A stretch of 38,338 bases of DNA. Origin: Polaromonas sp. UBA5171. GTDB taxonomy: Bacteria; Pseudomonadota; Gammaproteobacteria; Burkholderiales; Burkholderiaceae_C. Below are positions 1-8,673 of this stretch, one piece after another (the first letter of the stretch is position 1; every line of letters begins with the position of its first letter). The stretch covers positions 1 to 38,338 of the forward strand of contig DHWX01000071.1 in the NCBI GenBank assembly GCA_002413395.1, read 5' to 3'. The notes beneath the pieces are model-generated. The model was not told the origin of the DNA. It worked only from the letters and a program-made list of their open reading frames with translations, and searched no databases. The position numbers were made by a program, and so were the translations under genes.

Positions 1-150
1 TCCGGCGCGGGCATGGGTGGCATGCAAGGCCAAAAGCCGATGCCAGGCAACATGAACGAACGTCAACAAATGATGGAAAAGCGCATGGGAATGATGGAGG
101 CCATGATGCAAATGATGATGGACCGCATGCCACCGCCTGCTACCAAATAA
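1..150 (+). CDS. Methionine-rich protein, C-terminal part
   Basis: This is the last 49 codons of a gene that begins before the window; the frame is open from base 1 to the TAA at 148-150. The visible part is extremely rich in methionine (about 16 of 49 residues, including MMM and repeated MM pairs), with Gly, Gln and a final Pro-rich stretch. Such compositions occur in periplasmic copper/silver-binding or Spy-like proteins, but no domain can be named from this fragment. It ends 46 bp before the ABC1 kinase gene and may share its transcript. The real N-terminus and any signal peptide lie outside the window. Confidence 0.6.
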   Translation, partial: SGAGMGGMQGQKPMPGNMNERQQMMEKRMGMMEAMMQMMMDRMPPPATK

Positions 151-161
151 AGGAGTCAACT

Positions 162-209
162 ATGTATGGTTTTTTATCCATGAATGTTAGGAGCGTATGG
201 CTGTACTGA
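162..209 (+). other. 15-codon mini-ORF with strong SD, overlapping the kinase start
   Basis: An AAGGAG Shine-Dalgarno ends about 7 nt before an ATG at 162. The frame runs 15 codons to a TGA at 207-209, overlapping the ATG of the following kinase (197) in another frame. The ribosome site is better than the one of the kinase itself. It could be a leader cistron that feeds ribosomes to the kinase start, or the stub of a decayed gene of which only the start remains. There is no evidence that the peptide matters. Confidence 0.35.
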
Positions 210-1810
210 TCGATCTGGAGAAAAGTACCGTGCTGCGAGCGGCACCGCGACTAATGCAAATCTTGCGCGTGCTCGCCCGACACAAGTTCCTGGGAGCCCT
301 GTTCGGCAGGGGACATTGGCCGGCACCAAAGGAGGTACGGGAAACCTTCGAGGAGCTGGGGCTAGTCTTTCTCAAATTCGGACAAGTGCTCGCGTTGCGG
401 CGCGACCTGCTGCCGGCCGCCTACATCGATGAGTTGGAGTTGCTGCACAACCAGTTGCCGGCGATGGACATTCACGTGGTTCGCGCGACGCTCATAGTTC
501 AACTGGGCGCCCCGTTTACTGAGTTGTTCTCAGCGTTCGGCGAAACGCCGCTAGCCGCCGCGACCATCGCCCAGGTGCATGAGGCGACAATGCCGGACGG
601 GCGTCATGTGGCCGTGAAGGTGCAGCGGCCCGGCCTTAAAGCAATAATCTCCACCGATATCTCGGCGCTGACTTATCTGGTAGGTCTGGGAGAAAAGCTC
701 TTTCCGCGTCTGCGCGCCCTCGATCTCCCTGTTGTGGTGCGTGAATTGGCCAACAGTCTTCACCGGGAAACTGATTTTGGTCGCGAAGCGCGTTCCATCG
801 TGCTCATTCGCGGCGCGCTGGCAGATGTCCCCGATCTCTGGATTCCAGATGTTGTGGCAGAGTATTCGGGAGAAACCGTGCTTACGATGGAGTACTCGGC
901 CGGCGAACGGGTGGATAGCTACGCCAAGCTGCACCCGGAAGCGATGCCGCGGGTGATCAACACCCTGGTAAAGCTGATGCTGCATTCGATCTTCGAAGAA
1001 GGGTTGTTTCATGCCGACCCGCATCCCGGCAATGTCTTCGTTCTGCCCGATGGGCGGCTCTCCCTTCTCGATTTTGGGAATACGGGCGCCCTTGACGAGC
1101 CGATGCGCGAATCGCTGACACTCCTGCTCGAAGCGGTCGTCAAAGGCGATGCGCGGGCCGCCACCGAGGCTTATCTGGAAATGGCGCCGGCGAATGAAAA
1201 AGTCAACCGTGCGGAGCTATTGGTGGACATCAAGGCAGTGATTTATGAAATCCGCAGGACCAATCTGGTGGATGTTTCGATCGGGAATGCGTTCGAATCT
1301 CTGCTGCGTGCCGGAAGCCGGAACGGGGTACACAATCCTGGCGAGTTTGTCCTGCTGACGCGTGCTTTCGTCATCCTGGAGTCGATGATTGGTCAACTCG
1401 CCCCGAGCTATAACCACATGGAATCGTTTCGCGAAGAAATCTCACGCCTGACCGCACAGCACTTCTCACTGGGGCGGATAAAGGAAAAGACCACCAAGCT
1501 TGCGCGCGAAATGGAGCGTCTGATAAACGATGCGCCCAGCGACACGCGACGCATCCTTCGACGTATCGCCGAAGGCAATCTAGGCCGACTTCCGGGTCTG
1601 GAGGCCGTGGGGCGTCGCTTCAGTCGCAATCTGGAGCGGCTCACGAGTGCCATCGCTTTCGCGGCTCTCGTGATCGGCGGCTCGATGTTGTTGCTTACTC
1701 CGATGGGTGGCTGGCATCATATTCTCGGCGAAACAATGATTGTCGGTGGGATTGTCGGCATTATCATTTCGCGGATTCGTGCTTTGCGTCGCGACCCTGA
1801 CCAACACTGA
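197..1810 (+). CDS. ABC1/UbiB-family atypical kinase (AarF-like)
   Basis: A 537-residue ABC1 (ADCK/UbiB) protein kinase-like protein. Visible signatures are the KxGQ motif (KFGQ, residues 60-63), the Ala-rich nucleotide loop followed by QVH, an AVKVQRPG block carrying the conserved lysine, the catalytic-loop motif HADPHPGN from about residue 272, and DFG at about 292. Two hydrophobic segments at the C-terminus (about residues 480-500 and 512-528) should anchor it in the inner membrane, as in UbiB. The start at 197 has AGGAG just upstream. Family members support ubiquinone synthesis through an ATPase activity, but the accessory neighbourhood and divergent N-terminus suggest a paralogue rather than the housekeeping UbiB. 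Its substrate is unknown. Confidence 0.9.
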   Translation: MAVLIDLEKSTVLRAAPRLMQILRVLARHKFLGALFGRGHWPAPKEVRETFEELGLVFLKFGQVLALRRDLLPAAYIDELELLHNQLPAMDIHVVRATLIVQLGAPFTELFSAFGETPLAAATIAQVHEATMPDGRHVAVKVQRPGLKAIISTDISALTYLVGLGEKLFPRLRALDLPVVVRELANSLHRETDFGREARSIVLIRGALADVPDLWIPDVVAEYSGETVLTMEYSAGERVDSYAKLHPEAMPRVINTLVKLMLHSIFEEGLFHADPHPGNVFVLPDGRLSLLDFGNTGALDEPMRESLTLLLEAVVKGDARAATEAYLEMAPANEKVNRAELLVDIKAVIYEIRRTNLVDVSIGNAFESLLRAGSRNGVHNPGEFVLLTRAFVILESMIGQLAPSYNHMESFREEISRLTAQHFSLGRIKEKTTKLAREMERLINDAPSDTRRILRRIAEGNLGRLPGLEAVGRRFSRNLERLTSAIAFAALVIGGSMLLLTPMGGWHHILGETMIVGGIVGIIISRIRALRRDPDQH

Positions 1811-2261
1811 CGCGCGCCTTCTGAATGCACTGCAGATTGACGTCGTTTGGACTTCGAGCCTGTCAACGCATGTCTGGCCGGCTTGGGTAGCATGAGCAAG
1901 ACACCGAGCAGGAGATAGAACCAGAACGTGATGCGTGGCACGTTCAGAAGGCTGTGGATCTGGCCAACCAACAGGAACCCCGCTCAAAGCAGCGGTGCCC
2001 AACGTCCGCATCGGGTCTTCAACTGGGCGCAGCGCATAGTGATAGGTTCTTTAGCAGTTGAGGCCTGGGACTGGCCATCACCAGGTCGATCGTCGTTCTC
2101 CCATGGAAGCACGATCTCGGCCGCGTCGTCAGGCGAGTTGACCACGTTTACTGTCAACCTGTCGCACATCCCGGGCGTCACGGCCTCACGAAATACAAGG
2201 TACGACATCCATCTCAACCGTGTTTCCATCAGCACTTGGTTGAGACGGAGCGTGATATTTT
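1811..2261. other. About 450 bp without a supportable gene
   Basis: No frame here has a convincing start, ribosome site and protein-like composition. The minus strand at roughly 1870-1971 encodes a short hydrophobic stretch (about 20 residues, with FWFYLLLGVLL) followed by basic residues, starting only from a TTG. It resembles a membrane-protein fragment and may be a gene remnant. A second minus-strand frame (1984-2235) looks unremarkable. The stretch separates the kinase from a convergently oriented lipoprotein gene. Confidence 0.35.
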
Positions 2262-3257
2262 CTAGTGCATTCTCGGCATCATGGTGGTTACCGTGCTGGG
2301 AGCAGCGGTAGTTGTCATCCCCGCGCTCTGCATGGCAGCCTGCATAGACGTGGACGTGGTCGTGGTCGATGTCATGTCAACCGATTGCATGGGCATGGCG
2401 AGCGTTCCATCTGCCTTGATGATGGGCATGTATGCCGTCGTTACGGTCTGGGCATTCAATGCAGCGAGGACCGTAGCAGCCTTTGTTGGATCAGTCGTAG
2501 CCGCGCCTGTCATCACACTAGCCATCACGTTCACGGTACATGCGATTTGCTGAGGGGTAGATGTTCCTGTCGCGTTGCAGGCGGCACCATTCGAATCTTT
2601 CAGCGAACCTGCGTATTTGGCTGCCATCATCACTCTTGTCAGCTGCTTGACCATATTGGCCTGCTGGCCCAGCATGGCCGGGTCGGAGCCATTGTTCTTC
2701 AGATCCATCATCGGCTTGATGCTCAGGTCAACGCCCAAGCCTGCCATCATTGTCCCTACCGTGGTCATGGCTTGGGTGATCTTGCCTGCATCTATGCCAG
2801 ATGTGCCCATTGCACTGGCCGCCATTTCGCTAAACGGCGTCACATAAACGGTGGTCGTGGCGGATACCGCGGGGACCATTGCCCTCATGGTCATGTTGTA
2901 GGGAATATAGGTACCGGTGGTTTCGTCGAGCATCGTAGTGCCAGTCCCCGCTATGACTTTTATCATCGCCGGGCCGGTATAGCCGTCGCTCATCGTGACG
3001 CTGAATGAACCATCGGGCCCCGTGGTCCCCGATGCGCACGTCGCGTCCGCCTCTGGTATGCCGTTCACGATTCGGCAAACGAGAACATTGGCCTGTTTCA
3101 CAAGGCCTTTGGCGGCTGTACCGCTCACTGTGGTAGGTGAATGGGAACCTACCGTGTTACCGAGGCCGGAATCGCCACCTCCGCCACACGCTGACAACGC
3201 CAACAAGCCAGCCACGGGTATTCCAATTTTTGAAACGATCTTCAAATATGCATTCAT
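2262..3257 (-). CDS. Thr/Met-rich predicted outer-membrane lipoprotein
   Basis: A 331-residue protein with a lipoprotein signal: a short basic N-terminus, a hydrophobic core and the lipobox LSAC followed by a Gly run (acylated Cys near residue 24). After a low-complexity linker, residues about 40-110 resemble a small beta-sandwich carboxypeptidase-regulatory-like repeat (TVSGTAAKG...GPDGSFSV...). The rest is helical and very rich in Thr, Ala and Met, ending with a TTTTSTS stretch. The start at 3257 has GGAG 7 nt upstream. The function is unknown. About 250 bp of AT-rich DNA upstream (3258-3504) presumably holds its promoter; I could not assign one with confidence. Confidence 0.75.
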   Translation of the reverse strand: MNAYLKIVSKIGIPVAGLLALSACGGGGDSGLGNTVGSHSPTTVSGTAAKGLVKQANVLVCRIVNGIPEADATCASGTTGPDGSFSVTMSDGYTGPAMIKVIAGTGTTMLDETTGTYIPYNMTMRAMVPAVSATTTVYVTPFSEMAASAMGTSGIDAGKITQAMTTVGTMMAGLGVDLSIKPMMDLKNNGSDPAMLGQQANMVKQLTRVMMAAKYAGSLKDSNGAACNATGTSTPQQIACTVNVMASVMTGAATTDPTKAATVLAALNAQTVTTAYMPIIKADGTLAMPMQSVDMTSTTTTSTSMQAAMQSAGMTTTAAPSTVTTMMPRMH

Positions 3258-3504
3258 GAGTTACTCCAAAAAAAGAGAAATGACTTTTAAAAATTATCTA
3301 AAACGATCCATTGTTTCCAGACATATCAAAGTCTGCTCTTTCGAAACCGCCACAACGGTGACGCAGGGATTACATTTTTGTAAGGTTGGTGTCATGCTGA
3401 ATGAAGTCTTCAACCTCTTAGGGAAACGCGGATCAAATCAACTTTGACCACCTCAGCGGCGTAGCGCGTGTTTTTTGCTCGCGACGGAAGCGCTGGAGCC
3501 CAAT

Positions 3505-4029
3505 TTACAGGCCTGCAGCTCTTAAAGCCGCCCGGATGCGTATGCGCCAAACCTTCATATGCACACTCACACGCACTTTGAGCTGGTGGGCCATACGCCA
3601 GGGCCACGAGCTGCGCACCTGATCCAGTAGGCGGTCTTTCCAGTTTTTCCAGGGGGTGTAGAGACGTGCAAACCACTTCAGCTGCATTAGTGCGGGCTGG
3701 GTGAGCTGAAACAGGCGCGCCGCCAGCGCCGTGCCGGTGAGTTTTGCGGCCAGCACCAGCCCCACGCCCAGCATGACATGGCCTTTGCCAAACAGGTATA
3801 GCGCCAGCAGCTTGATGGGCACCAGCGCCCCCACCGGTACCCCAAAAACCAGCAGGGCCGCCCAGGGCGGCAAGCGCGTAATCCGCCGCTCCAGTTGGCC
3901 CCACCACGGCAACCTGCCCAGTGCGGCAAAGCCGGCAGCCAGTTGCTCCCAGCCCCATTCCTCGAACAGCAACAGCAGCGCCACCGGCGCAAGCAGAAGG
4001 GCCCGAAGGATTCTTTTAAGCAGTTTCAA
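3505..4029 (-). CDS. Small conserved-looking membrane protein
   Basis: A 174-residue protein with a hydrophobic N-terminal helix (about residues 8-22), a second and third hydrophobic segment (about 55-75 and 82-105), then a basic amphipathic tail with many Arg, Lys and Trp. No family is recognised. The only in-frame start that keeps the first helix is TTG at 4029, 18 nt after the stop of the upstream LapA-like gene, and no clear ribosome site precedes it, so translation may be coupled. The two genes probably form a small operon. Confidence 0.6.
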   Translation of the reverse strand: MKLLKRILRALLLAPVALLLLFEEWGWEQLAAGFAALGRLPWWGQLERRITRLPPWAALLVFGVPVGALVPIKLLALYLFGKGHVMLGVGLVLAAKLTGTALAARLFQLTQPALMQLKWFARLYTPWKNWKDRLLDQVRSSWPWRMAHQLKVRVSVHMKVWRIRIRAALRAAGL

Positions 4030-4047
4030 GGCGCATTTGATCGCGGT

Positions 4048-4539
4048 TCAGGCCTTGCTTGACGCTGCTGCCGCGCGCTCCAATTTATCTTCAAGCTGAC
4101 CCAGGAAGGCCGCCATGGTGTTGTCGGACTGCTCGATGCGGGCCATCAGAGCTTGCTGCTGCTGCGCAAAGTGCTCGGTCAGAGCGGCCGCCGCAGCCGC
4201 TTCCCGTTGCTGCCCGGCTTCGGTTTGCACGGCAAGAAAATTTTTCAATTCAGTAAAGCGCGAGGCTTCGGCCTTGTTGGCCAGCTCGCGCTGGGTATTC
4301 AGTTCGCGGGTGTGTTTGCGCATCTCCAGCAGGTTGGTACTTTGCATGTAAAGCGCGCTGCCCAGAAAAAGGACGGTGGCTGCCCCAAGCAGCATCAACA
4401 TCACCAGGCCCAGCGATACCTGAATGGTGGTGAAGCCCAGGCTCAATACACTGACGCGCACGAACTCGTCCACGTTGAGCGCCACAAAAGCGGCGACCAG
4501 CACAATGGCAAGAATTAAAAGTATGGTTCGAATCCGCAT
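4048..4539 (-). CDS. LapA/DUF1049-like membrane protein with coiled coil
   Basis: A 163-residue protein. Two transmembrane helices lie at about residues 4-21 and 40-64, in the arrangement of LapA/YciS (DUF1049) proteins, which in E. coli work with LapB in envelope homeostasis. They are followed by about 95 residues rich in Glu, Gln, Ala and Arg that should form a cytoplasmic coiled coil. GGGAGA precedes the ATG. It is divergent from tex. Assignment to the LapA family rests on topology and length only; a different two-helix coiled-coil protein is possible. Confidence 0.65.
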   Translation of the reverse strand: MRIRTILLILAIVLVAAFVALNVDEFVRVSVLSLGFTTIQVSLGLVMLMLLGAATVLFLGSALYMQSTNLLEMRKHTRELNTQRELANKAEASRFTELKNFLAVQTEAGQQREAAAAAALTEHFAQQQQALMARIEQSDNTMAAFLGQLEDKLERAAAASSKA

Positions 4540-4626
4540 GCTGCGTCTCCCTGAATGCGTTGAGGAATTGAGCAGAAAATGATGCTGCAGTCTGTTGCAT
4601 TGTAGGCATCCGGATTTCCTTTCGGC

Positions 4627-4693
4627 TGTGGGACAATGCCGACCCTTGACGTCGGTTTGTGGGTCAATGGACTGTTTTGATCAGTCCGTTTTT
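4627..4693 (+). promoter_or_regulatory. tex leader with terminator-like hairpin (possible attenuator)
   Basis: An extended -10-like element (TGTGGGACAAT, 4627-4637) could start a transcript near 4644. About 25 nt further on, GGACTG (4669-4674) pairs with CAGTCC (4682-4687) across a 7-nt loop and is followed by GTTTTTC, the form of an intrinsic terminator on the plus strand. A preceding potential stem pairs GACCC (4641-4645) with GGGTC (4661-4665). No plus-strand gene lies just upstream, so the hairpin sits in the tex leader. Attenuation is inference. Confidence 0.4.
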
Positions 4694-4737
4694 CGACCTT
4701 TTTTTCACCTTTCCGTTTCAACCTTCTTTTTTCCAGC

Positions 4738-7086
4738 ATGCACAAAATCATCCGCCAGATTGCCGCAGAAATCAAAGCCCAGGAGCATCAAGTCAAGGCA
4801 GCGGTGGAGCTGCTCGATGGCGGCGCGACTGTACCGTTTATTGCGCGCTACCGCGAGGAAGCCACCGGCGGGCTGGACGACATCCAGTTGCGCGAACTCG
4901 AATACCGCCTTAGCTACCTGCGCGAACTCGAAGACCGCCGCGAAGTGGTCCTGAAAAGCATTGAAGAGCAGGGCAAGCTCACGCCACAGCTGCGCACCGC
5001 CATTGAGTTGGCCGCCACCAAGCAGGATCTGGAGGACCTGTACCTGCCCTACAAGCCCAGGCGCCGCACCAAAGGCCAGATTGCCCGTGAAGCAGGCATT
5101 GAGCCGCTGGCCGATGCGCTGTTTGCCGATCCCACGTTGGTGCCCGCCGACGCGGCCGCCGCCTATGTAAAAGCCGAAAAGAACGAAAACGGCGACGATT
5201 TCACCACCATGCAGGCCGTGCTCGACGGCGTGCGCGACATTTTGAGTGAACGCTGGGCCGAAGATGCCACGCTGGTGCAGTCGCTGCGTCACTGGCTCTG
5301 GAGCGAAGGCCTGTTCTCGTCCAAACTGGTCACTGGCAAGGATGAGAACAACGCTGACAACGCCAAGTTCCGCGATTACTTCGATTACGACGAGCCGATT
5401 GGCCGCGTGCCTTCACACCGTGCGCTGGCCGTGTTCCGGGGCCGCGGGCTGGAAATTCTGGATGCCAAGCTGGTACTGCCGGTGCCGCCAGAAGCGGGCC
5501 AGCCCAGCATTGCTGAAGGCAAGATCGCCCTGCACCTGGGCTGGAGCCACAAAGCGCGGCCAGCTGATGACTTGCTTCGCAAATGCGTGGCCTGGACCTG
5601 GCGCGTCAAGCTTAGTTTGTCGCTGGAACGCGACCTGTTCACCCGCCTGCGCGAAGAAGCCGAAAAAGTCGCCATCAAGGTGTTTGCCGACAACCTGCGC
5701 GACTTGCTGCTTGCCGCGCCCGCTGGCCCGCGCGTGGTGATGGGGCTGGACCCCGGCATTCGTACCGGCGTAAAGGTCGCGGTGGTCGATGCCACCGGCA
5801 AGCTGGTGGAAACCGCCACGATCTACCCGCACGAGCCACGCAAGGACTGGGAAGGCTCGCTCCACACCCTGGCCAGGCTCTGCGAGAAGCACGGCGTCAA
5901 CCTGATCGCCATTGGCAACGGCACGGCCAGTCGCGAAACCGACAAGCTGGCGGCCGACCTGATGAAGCAGATTGACGGCATGCAGCGCGTGGTGGTCAGC
6001 GAAGCCGGCGCGTCGGTCTATTCGGCCAGCGAGTTTGCCAGCCAGGAAATGCCCGACGTGGACGTGAGCCTGCGCGGGGCCGCCAGCATTGCGCGCCGCC
6101 TGCAGGATCCGCTGGCCGAGCTGGTCAAGATTGATCCCAAATCAATCGGCGTAGGCCAATATCAGCATGATGTGAACCAGAGCGACCTGGCGCGCAGTCT
6201 GGACACCGTGGTCGAAGACTGCGTGAACAGCGTGGGCGTGGACCTGAACACCGCTAGCGTGCCGTTGCTGGCGCGCGTGTCGGGCCTGAGCCAGACGGTG
6301 GCCAAGTCCGTGGTGCGCTGGCGCGATGCCAATGGCGCGTTTGGTAGCCGCGCCGATTTGCTCAAGGTCACCGGCCTGGGCGCCAAAACCTTTGAGCAGA
6401 GCGCCGGTTTTTTGCGGCTGCGCGGTGGCAGCAACCCTCTGGACATGACCGGCGTGCACCCTGAAACCTACCCGGTGGTGGAGAAAATCATGGTGCATAC
6501 CGGCAAACCTGTGGCAGAACTGATGGGCCGAGCCGAGATGCTCAAAACCCTGAAGCCCGAGCTGTTCGCCAATGAGAAGTTCGGCGTCATCACGGTCAAG
6601 GACATCCTGGCCGAGCTGGAGAAGCCAGCGCGCGACCCGCGACCCGACTTCAAGGTGGCACGCTTCAACGAGGGCGTTGAAGACATCAAGGACCTGAAAG
6701 AAGGCATGACGCTGGAAGGCACGGTTAGTAACGTGGCGGCCTTTGGTGCATTTGTGGATATTGGTGTGCACCAGGACGGCTTGGTGCATGTGAGCCAACT
6801 GGCCAACAAGTTTGTGACCGACGCGCGCGAGGTGGTGAAAACCGGCGACATCGTCAAGGTGCGCGTGACCGAAATCGACGTGGCGCGCAAACGCATCGGC
6901 CTGACCATGAAACTTGGCGATGCCCCCGCACGGCGCGATGGTCCGCGTGACAACCGCTTTGAAAGCGCGCGGCCAGATTCGCAAAACCGGGGAACTCATG
7001 GCAGTGGGCGGCCCAATGCGCCTCGGCCCGCAGCATCAACTGCCATGGAGTCCGCGTTCAGCAAGCTGGCGGCGCTCAAGAAATAA
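4738..7086 (+). CDS. tex: Tex family RNA-binding transcription accessory protein
   Basis: A 782-residue Tex protein, close to the usual family length. In order: the N-terminal helical domain (residues 1-200), a YqgF/RNase H-like domain around residues 330-460 (beginning GLDPGIRTGVKVAVVD), helix-hairpin-helix repeats around 490-560, and a C-terminal S1 RNA-binding domain at about 650-725 (GMTLEGTVSNVAAFGAFVDIG). A basic, low-complexity tail follows. Tex binds nucleic acid and affects transcription and expression of stress or toxin genes in several bacteria. There is no Shine-Dalgarno; the ATG follows a pyrimidine tract of about 50 nt. Convergent with the ClC gene. Confidence 0.95.
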   Translation: MHKIIRQIAAEIKAQEHQVKAAVELLDGGATVPFIARYREEATGGLDDIQLRELEYRLSYLRELEDRREVVLKSIEEQGKLTPQLRTAIELAATKQDLEDLYLPYKPRRRTKGQIAREAGIEPLADALFADPTLVPADAAAAYVKAEKNENGDDFTTMQAVLDGVRDILSERWAEDATLVQSLRHWLWSEGLFSSKLVTGKDENNADNAKFRDYFDYDEPIGRVPSHRALAVFRGRGLEILDAKLVLPVPPEAGQPSIAEGKIALHLGWSHKARPADDLLRKCVAWTWRVKLSLSLERDLFTRLREEAEKVAIKVFADNLRDLLLAAPAGPRVVMGLDPGIRTGVKVAVVDATGKLVETATIYPHEPRKDWEGSLHTLARLCEKHGVNLIAIGNGTASRETDKLAADLMKQIDGMQRVVVSEAGASVYSASEFASQEMPDVDVSLRGAASIARRLQDPLAELVKIDPKSIGVGQYQHDVNQSDLARSLDTVVEDCVNSVGVDLNTASVPLLARVSGLSQTVAKSVVRWRDANGAFGSRADLLKVTGLGAKTFEQSAGFLRLRGGSNPLDMTGVHPETYPVVEKIMVHTGKPVAELMGRAEMLKTLKPELFANEKFGVITVKDILAELEKPARDPRPDFKVARFNEGVEDIKDLKEGMTLEGTVSNVAAFGAFVDIGVHQDGLVHVSQLANKFVTDAREVVKTGDIVKVRVTEIDVARKRIGLTMKLGDAPARRDGPRDNRFESARPDSQNRGTHGSGRPNAPRPAASTAMESAFSKLAALKK

Positions 7087-7103
7087 GCGGTCAGATTGCG
7101 CTT

Positions 7104-7124
7104 GAAAACGCCTGCGGCAGGCGT
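7104..7124 (-). terminator. Putative intrinsic terminator of the ClC gene
   Basis: ACGCCTG (7108-7114) and CAGGCGT (7118-7124) form a 7-bp stem with a 3-nt loop. Read on the minus strand it is followed by TTTTC (7107-7103). It lies about 70 bp past the ClC stop and just beyond the tex stop, so it may also slow tex transcripts. Confidence 0.45.
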
Positions 7125-7190
7125 GGCCGGTGCCTGGCAGCAGAAGGGATTGATTGCCTCAAGACGGCCCAATGGGCACATGTCAGGTAT

Positions 7191-8534
7191 TCACGAATGG
7201 CCTTCAATTGGATTTCCATACAAGGGCCTGGCGCCAAATTGCGTACTGATGGCATAGGCCACGCCGCAGGCCAGCATGACCGGTACGGTAAGCTGGAACT
7301 GGTTGGTCATCTCCAGCACCATCACAATGGCCATCAGCGGTGCGTGCGTCACCGCCGCCAGCACGGCGGCCATGCCGATCACGGACATCACCTGTGGATC
7401 GCCAATCAGCGCCGGGGGCAGCCAGAGCCCGGCAACATGCGCGATTACGTAGCCGCTGGTGGCGCCTACAAACAGCGTCGGCGTGAAAACGCCACCGATT
7501 GCACCGGAGCCCGTGCTGAGCATGGTCGCCAGGATTTTCATCACGAGAATGAGCGCCACCCATTGCCAAGCCTGGTCGCCCTGCAGCACTTGGGAGACCA
7601 CGCTGTAGCCGTTGCCCCAGATTTCGGGCGCGACCGCGGAAAGGCCGCCCACCAGTACGCCACCCAGGCCAAGGCGCAGCGGCAGTGAGTCGATCCGGGC
7701 AAATGCGCGTCGGCTGCGTTCGAGCAGCTCCAGCAGCGCCCAGCCGATGACTCCGCACAAAACTCCCAACACCAGGGCCGCTTCAATGCTGGTGGGCAGC
7801 AGCGTGACCGAGGGCATGATGTACAGCGGACTGGGCGCGACCAGCCAATAGATCAGGCCGCTCGAAGTGGCGCTGGCAATCAGCACTGGAGCCACCGTGT
7901 GACGGGCGAAAAAGCCCAGCGCGAGTTCCAGCACGAACACGACACCGGCAATGGGAGCGTGGTAGGTCGAACCGATACCTGCGGCAATGCCGCACACCAG
8001 GATGGCGTTGCGCTGCTCGGCGGGCAGCGGCGAGAGTCGGGCAATCCACGACGCCAGCCAGGCGGCCATCTGAACCATGGGGCCTTCACGGCCAATCGAT
8101 GCACCCGTGCCCACTGACAGCAAGGCGGACGCGCTGCGAGCCAGCGTGGTGCGGTCGTTCAGGACCACCTGTCCCTGGCGTGCGGCGTCTATGTAATCCA
8201 CATGGAAGTCGCCAGCGGGTCCGCGTGCGGCCCAACGCAGCCCCAGCTGCAACACCAGGCCGGCCAGAAGTCCCCCGCTGGCCCCCACCACCCAACGATG
8301 CCATGGTGCGAGTGACCGGGCAACTTCGACCAACCCACCGGCGTGCCCTGTGGCGAGCTGTTCCACCTGCTCGATCAGCCACCGAAAACCAATGGTGGCC
8401 CCGGCTGCGGCAGCACCCGCCGCAGCCGCCCACAACCAGAGCTGGGTGGTTCTTGCCGCGCCCGCCAGTCGGGATCTGGCAGTGCTCACTGAAGAACCGG
8501 GCGAGGCGCGTGACACCGGGTCAGGCGAGTCCAT
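7191..8534 (-). CDS. ClC-family chloride channel/antiporter
   Basis: A 447-residue polytopic membrane protein of the ClC family. The gating-glutamate motif GREGP is present (Glu about residue 150), and a late GAIGGVFTPTLFVG segment matches the second anion-binding motif. The first selectivity motif, usually GSGIP, is replaced by GDFHVDYID (about residues 108-116), so the central serine is missing. No CBS domains are present, as in the ClcA/ClcB bacterial group. It likely moves Cl- (or another anion) across the inner membrane, possibly coupled to protons. GGGAGA precedes the ATG at 8534. The 139 bp between this gene and the rhomboid gene holds nothing recognisable. Confidence 0.88.
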   Translation of the reverse strand: MDSPDPVSRASPGSSVSTARSRLAGAARTTQLWLWAAAAGAAAAGATIGFRWLIEQVEQLATGHAGGLVEVARSLAPWHRWVVGASGGLLAGLVLQLGLRWAARGPAGDFHVDYIDAARQGQVVLNDRTTLARSASALLSVGTGASIGREGPMVQMAAWLASWIARLSPLPAEQRNAILVCGIAAGIGSTYHAPIAGVVFVLELALGFFARHTVAPVLIASATSSGLIYWLVAPSPLYIMPSVTLLPTSIEAALVLGVLCGVIGWALLELLERSRRAFARIDSLPLRLGLGGVLVGGLSAVAPEIWGNGYSVVSQVLQGDQAWQWVALILVMKILATMLSTGSGAIGGVFTPTLFVGATSGYVIAHVAGLWLPPALIGDPQVMSVIGMAAVLAAVTHAPLMAIVMVLEMTNQFQLTVPVMLACGVAYAISTQFGARPLYGNPIEGHS

Positions 8535-8673
8535 GCGTGCGCATCTCCCGGGTCAAGCATGCATGGTAAATAGGCGCGGTCGCCATCAAAACCAGCGCAA
8601 CCCAACGCACAGGCAACAGATACCGTGTTGCTGTGGTCAAAAAATTTTCGCTGGTCATGTTCAAGCGGGATTA

